Source of the DNA: Lachnospiraceae bacterium
GTDB lineage: Bacteria > Bacillota_A > Clostridia > Lachnospirales > Lachnospiraceae
NCBI GenBank assembly: GCA_009774655.1
Contig: VSOD01000132.1
Coordinates: 1 to 9,662 of the forward strand
Reading direction: 5' to 3'
Length of the DNA: 9,662 nt
Shown: in pieces, positions 7,051 through 9,662 of the stretch
How positions within the stretch are numbered: position 1 is the stretch's first letter
How the letters are laid out: each line of letters starts with the position of its first letter
Program-made: the position numbers and the translations under genes
Notes under the pieces: model-generated
Databases searched by the model: none
Seen by the model: only the letters and a program-made list of their open reading frames with translations
What the model was told of the DNA's origin: nothing

Positions 7051-7084
7051 TCTGTCGTGTATACTGTGTAAAGTGAATTTTTTT
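7041..7084 (+). terminator. Possible weak terminator of the amylase transcript
   Basis: CTTTGACACA (7041-7050) can pair with TGTGTAAAG (7065-7073), leaving one bulged G and a 14-base loop. TGAA and seven T (7078-7084) follow. The stem is AT-rich with a long loop and overlaps the promoter elements of the next operon, so this is a low-confidence call. No better terminator follows the amylase stop. Confidence 0.3.
7043..7072 (+). promoter_or_regulatory. Promoter region of the two-component operon
   Basis: A perfect -35 hexamer TTGACA lies at 7043-7048. The best -10, TATACT at 7060-7065, is only 11 bases away, too close for sigma-A alone. With the -35 kept, TGTAAA at 7067-7072 gives an 18-base spacer but a poor -10. 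The first reading fits an activator-dependent promoter using the direct repeat in place of a -35; the second fits a weak constitutive promoter. Confidence 0.45.
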
Positions 7085-7113
7085 GCAGGCTGAGCAGGAA
7101 GGAGTAGATACCA

Positions 7114-7773
7114 ATGCAGAAAATCCTGATCGTCGAGGACGAGGCGGCCATCGCCAATCTGATCAAGATCAATCTGGAGGCGGAGGGCTATCAATGCACC
7201 TGCGCTTTTGACGGGAGAGCGGGAGCGGATCATATCGAGCAGGAGACTTTTGACCTGGTGCTGCTGGACATCATGCTGCCGGAGATTGACGGCTATGAGC
7301 TTCTGGAATATGTCAAACCGATGGGAACGCCGGTGATCTTCCTGACGGCGAAAGGGAGCGTCGATGACCGCATCAAGGGGCTGAAGCTGGGCGCGGATGA
7401 CTATATCGTCAAGCCTTTTCAGGTGGGAGAGCTGACCGCGCGGGTGGAGGCGGTGCTGCGGCGGTACGGCAGGGCGAATCAGAAGCTGACCTTTGCGGAT
7501 GTGGAGATCGACGTGATTTCACGGACCGTGACGAAAGCGGGCGTTCCGGTGGAACTGACGGTCAAGGAGTTCGACCTGCTGGTGGAACTGATGCAGAACA
7601 GGAATGTAGCGCTGTATCGGGAGCGTATCTACGAGAAGGTATGGGGCGAGGTATTTATGGGAGATACCCGCACGCTGGATTCGCATATCCAGCGGCTTCG
7701 GAAAAAGCTGAACTGGGAGAAGTATATCAGGACGGTGTTCCGGGTCGGCTATCGCCTGGAGGAGGATCTATGA
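7114..7773 (+). CDS. OmpR/PhoB-family response regulator
   Basis: 219-residue cytoplasmic transcription factor. The receiver domain (1 to ~118) has the acidic pocket E8-D9, the phospho-acceptor D52 in LLDIMLP, the switch threonine T78 and the invariant lysine K100 in DDYIVKPF. The C-terminal winged helix (about 125-217) has ELTVKEFDLLVELMQNRN, LYRERIYEKVWG and the recognition-helix region TRTLDSHIQRLRKKL ending in VFRVGYRLEE. Length and domain order are standard. The ATG has an AAGGAG site nine bases upstream. The stop overlaps the start of the kinase gene (ATGA), so the pair is co-translated and almost certainly cognate. The 7-4-7 repeat upstream is a plausible target of this protein. The target genes cannot be deduced; the linked membrane protein gene is the obvious candidate. 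Confidence 0.95.
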   Translation: MQKILIVEDEAAIANLIKINLEAEGYQCTCAFDGRAGADHIEQETFDLVLLDIMLPEIDGYELLEYVKPMGTPVIFLTAKGSVDDRIKGLKLGADDYIVKPFQVGELTARVEAVLRRYGRANQKLTFADVEIDVISRTVTKAGVPVELTVKEFDLLVELMQNRNVALYRERIYEKVWGEVFMGDTRTLDSHIQRLRKKLNWEKYIRTVFRVGYRLEEDL

Positions 7774-9170
7774 AACTTTTTCATAAGATATTCCTCTGTT
7801 TCGTGGTGATCTTTGGGATCTCTTTTCAGACGGCCGGCGTGCTGCTGATCGATTATGCCTACGAGAACGCCGTCGAGCAGGAAAAGAAGTACGCGCTGCA
7901 GCAGTTTCAATATAACAAATATATTCTACAGTCCATTCTTTACTCCAGACCGGATATCCTGCAGGAACAGGGAGTTGATCCGGAAGAGTGGAGTTTATTC
8001 ACAACGCCTGTGGCGATCTATGATTCCGATCAAAAATGTATTTATTCCAGTATGACAATGGAGCCGGATATTTTGGATTTCCGTGACAGCGGGGAGGGAA
8101 GGCTGTCTTTTCGGATCTTCCGTAAGGACGGAGAAAGTTTTATTTTCGTGTACGATCATGTGAAGCAGGGGGAGAGCGATGCCTGTCTGGTAACACAGAC
8201 GGATATCAGTTCTGTGGTGGATACCCAGAGAAGCATGACGGCATACTTCCAGAAAATCTACCTGATCATTTTGTGCATAGGATTTCCCCTGATCTTTGCG
8301 TTGAGCAGGATGATCACCGGCTCTATCAAAAAGGTCGGTAAGGCGGCCAGAAGGATATCCAGAGGAAAATATTCGGAAAGGATCCGTGTCGGCACGAAGG
8401 ACGAGATCGGTCAGCTGGCGGCGGATTTCAACCAGATGGCGGAGAAGATTGAGGAAAAGGTGCTGGAGCTGTCGGCGGCAGCCAGGGCCAAAGAGGACTT
8501 TACGGCTAATTTTGCCCATGAGTTAAAGACGCCGCTTACATCCGTGATCGGCTACGCGGATATGCTGTATCAACGGGAGCTGCCCAGGGAGCAGGTCAAA
8601 GAGGCGGCCGGTTATATACTGGATGAGGGGATGCGTCTGGAATCGCTTTCGCTTAAGCTGATGGATCTGTTTGTTATGGATAAGCAGGACTTTTCACTGG
8701 AAAAGTTCAGGACGGGAGGGCTGTTCGAAAACATCATGCCGGGTATTGAACCCGTCTGTGTCAGGTATGGCACCGGACTGTATGTGGATATGGAAGAAGA
8801 GGAGATTGCGGTAGAGTTCGATCTTTTTAAGACGATGGTGCTCAATATCATCGACAATTCCGTGAAGGCAGAGTGCAGCGATATCTGGGTCACTGGGAAA
8901 AAGGGACAGGAATATTACGAGATCTCTTTTAAGGACAATGGAAAAGGTATTCCGCCCGAGGAGATAGACCGGATCACGGAAGCCTTCTATATGGTGGACA
9001 AGTCCCGGTCACGGAAACAGCACGGGGCAGGACTTGGCATGGCGCTGGTAGCCAGGATCGCTCAGATTCACAGGGCCGGGTTGAAGGTGGAAAGTGACGG
9101 CAGATCCGGTACGACGATCCGCCTCACATTCAATCTGCCGGAAGGAGGGTGCAATGAACAGAGCGTCTAA
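7770..9170 (+). CDS. Membrane sensor histidine kinase with HAMP domain
   Basis: 466-residue sensor kinase, partner of the preceding regulator. TM1 is at about 8-29 and TM2 at 163-182, enclosing a ~130-residue extracytoplasmic sensor domain. The segment VAIYDSDQKCIYSS near 81-94 resembles extracellular PAS/Cache-type sensors, but the ligand is unknown. A HAMP linker follows (about 180-232), then HisKA with the phospho-accepting H250 in FAHELKTPLTSVIGY. The HATPase domain has the N box NIIDN at 359-363, G1 DNGKGIP from 389, F-box AFYMVDKSRS and G2 GAGLG at 419-423. All catalytic boxes are intact. The ATG at 7770 overlaps the regulator stop by four bases and is preceded by GGAGGAGG. The frame is open further upstream, but only this start has a ribosome binding site and yields the membrane segment at the N terminus. 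Confidence 0.95.
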   Translation: MKLFHKIFLCFVVIFGISFQTAGVLLIDYAYENAVEQEKKYALQQFQYNKYILQSILYSRPDILQEQGVDPEEWSLFTTPVAIYDSDQKCIYSSMTMEPDILDFRDSGEGRLSFRIFRKDGESFIFVYDHVKQGESDACLVTQTDISSVVDTQRSMTAYFQKIYLIILCIGFPLIFALSRMITGSIKKVGKAARRISRGKYSERIRVGTKDEIGQLAADFNQMAEKIEEKVLELSAAARAKEDFTANFAHELKTPLTSVIGYADMLYQRELPREQVKEAAGYILDEGMRLESLSLKLMDLFVMDKQDFSLEKFRTGGLFENIMPGIEPVCVRYGTGLYVDMEEEEIAVEFDLFKTMVLNIIDNSVKAECSDIWVTGKKGQEYYEISFKDNGKGIPPEEIDRITEAFYMVDKSRSRKQHGAGLGMALVARIAQIHRAGLKVESDGRSGTTIRLTFNLPEGGCNEQSV

Positions 9171-9662
9171 GTATACGCTGCTTAGCCTGCTGTTTGCAGC
9201 CGTCTTTGTATTCGGAAGTATGGCGGGGACGGATCTCATCCTGCAGATGTGGGAGAAACGGCGGTTAGAGGAGAGCGGCACCGTGACGATGGAGTCCCCT
9301 GTGCTGGCATGGCAGTCGGCAGAGACAGGGGAGGAGTATGACGGGCAGGACGGCGAGCCTTTAGTCAGGGACAAAGAGGAAGACCTTACATTGACAGAAA
9401 AGGAGATAGAACAGGTCATAAGATACAGGAAGAACTGTGAAGGGGAGCTGCTGCACGATCCGGTCAAAGGACAGATCACCATGGAGCAGGCTTTTGCCGC
9501 CGGCGAGAACTGGCTTGTGGAGATGGGGTTTTGGGACCACAGCCGGACGCATGCCGAGCCTTTGCTTCACAGAGCCTCGCTGGGGACGAAAACAGCAAAA
9601 GAAGGACTGCATATGCCGATAGAGCCTTATTACAGCTTCTGGACAGTTCGGTGTTACACTAA
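9154..9662 (+). CDS. Membrane-anchored extracytoplasmic protein of unknown function (3' truncated by window)
   Basis: 169 residues are visible and the frame is open to the window edge. The ATG has AGGAGG five bases upstream and overlaps the kinase stop by 17 bases in another frame, so it is a third, translationally coupled gene of the operon. Residues 8-30 (LLSLLFAAVFVFGSMAG core) form a signal anchor or uncleaved signal peptide. There is no lipobox cysteine. An acidic, probably extended stretch follows (38-75), then LTEKEIEQVIRYRKN and GQITMEQAFAAGENWLVEMGF. That last segment has a pattern seen in PepSY/YpeB-like repeats (I-x-x-E-x-A...A...L), but the match is too short to assign. I do not recognise the family. 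The position suggests a kinase accessory protein or a regulated target at the cell surface. Confidence 0.8.
   Translation, partial: MNRASKYTLLSLLFAAVFVFGSMAGTDLILQMWEKRRLEESGTVTMESPVLAWQSAETGEEYDGQDGEPLVRDKEEDLTLTEKEIEQVIRYRKNCEGELLHDPVKGQITMEQAFAAGENWLVEMGFWDHSRTHAEPLLHRASLGTKTAKEGLHMPIEPYYSFWTVRCYT

Larger units (their letters stand above)
7017..7090. repeat. 9-bp inverted repeat flanking the regulator promoter
   Basis: GCCTGCAAA (7017-7025) is perfectly complementary to TTTGCAGGC (7082-7090). A second pair, TTCACTT (7002-7008) and AAGTGAA (7071-7077), interleaves with it, giving an a-b-a'-b' order. The arms enclose the whole proposed promoter of the response regulator gene. They could be distant protein sites or, in read-through RNA from the amylase gene, two crossing stems. 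Confidence 0.45.

Noticed and set aside
5078..7114. Long minus-strand open frame opposite the amylase gene
   Set aside because: It is the antisense shadow of a well-supported GH13 gene, with no recognisable domain; its length reflects codon bias of the sense gene.
7641..7769. Upstream extension of the kinase frame inside the regulator gene
   Set aside because: It would put 43 unrelated residues before the first membrane helix; the start at 7770 has its own GGAGG site and an ATGA overlap.

Overview
The window reads as chromosomal DNA of an endospore-forming Firmicute, most likely a Lachnospiraceae-type Clostridium. This rests on three things: the tail of the sporulation phosphatase SpoIIE, the order spoIIE - tilS - hpt - ftsH that is widespread in Firmicutes, and moderately GC-rich coding DNA split by AT-rich intergenic DNA with strong AGGAGG-type ribosome binding sites. 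All genes are on the plus strand. I see no tRNA, rRNA, CRISPR array, insertion sequence or phage gene.

Positions 1-4533 hold the housekeeping block. It contains the C-terminal end of spoIIE (5' end outside the window), tilS (tRNA-Ile lysidine synthetase, with an unusual 13-residue tandem repeat), hpt (hypoxanthine phosphoribosyltransferase, overlapping tilS by 32 bases) and ftsH (membrane AAA+ zinc protease, TTG start). Positions 4534-4858 are a 325-base AT-rich intergenic region. It carries a good vegetative promoter, a strong intrinsic terminator about 90 bases downstream of the predicted start, and then a second promoter for the next gene. The first promoter and terminator bracket a possible C-rich small RNA.

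Positions 4859-6988 encode a cytoplasmic GH13 alpha-amylase family enzyme of the neopullulanase/cyclomaltodextrinase type, apparently a single-gene unit. Positions 7114-9662 form a translationally coupled signalling operon: an OmpR/PhoB-type response regulator, its HAMP/HisKA sensor kinase (4-base overlap) and the start of a membrane-anchored extracytoplasmic protein (17-base overlap) that runs off the window. The 125 bases before the regulator contain a 7-4-7 direct repeat placed just upstream of a -10 box, the layout expected of a promoter bound by a PhoB-type regulator. Autoregulation is therefore a reasonable hypothesis.

Most of the window is conventional. The least explained parts are the candidate small RNA, the repeat insertion in TilS, the control region of the two-component operon and the unidentified third gene of that operon.
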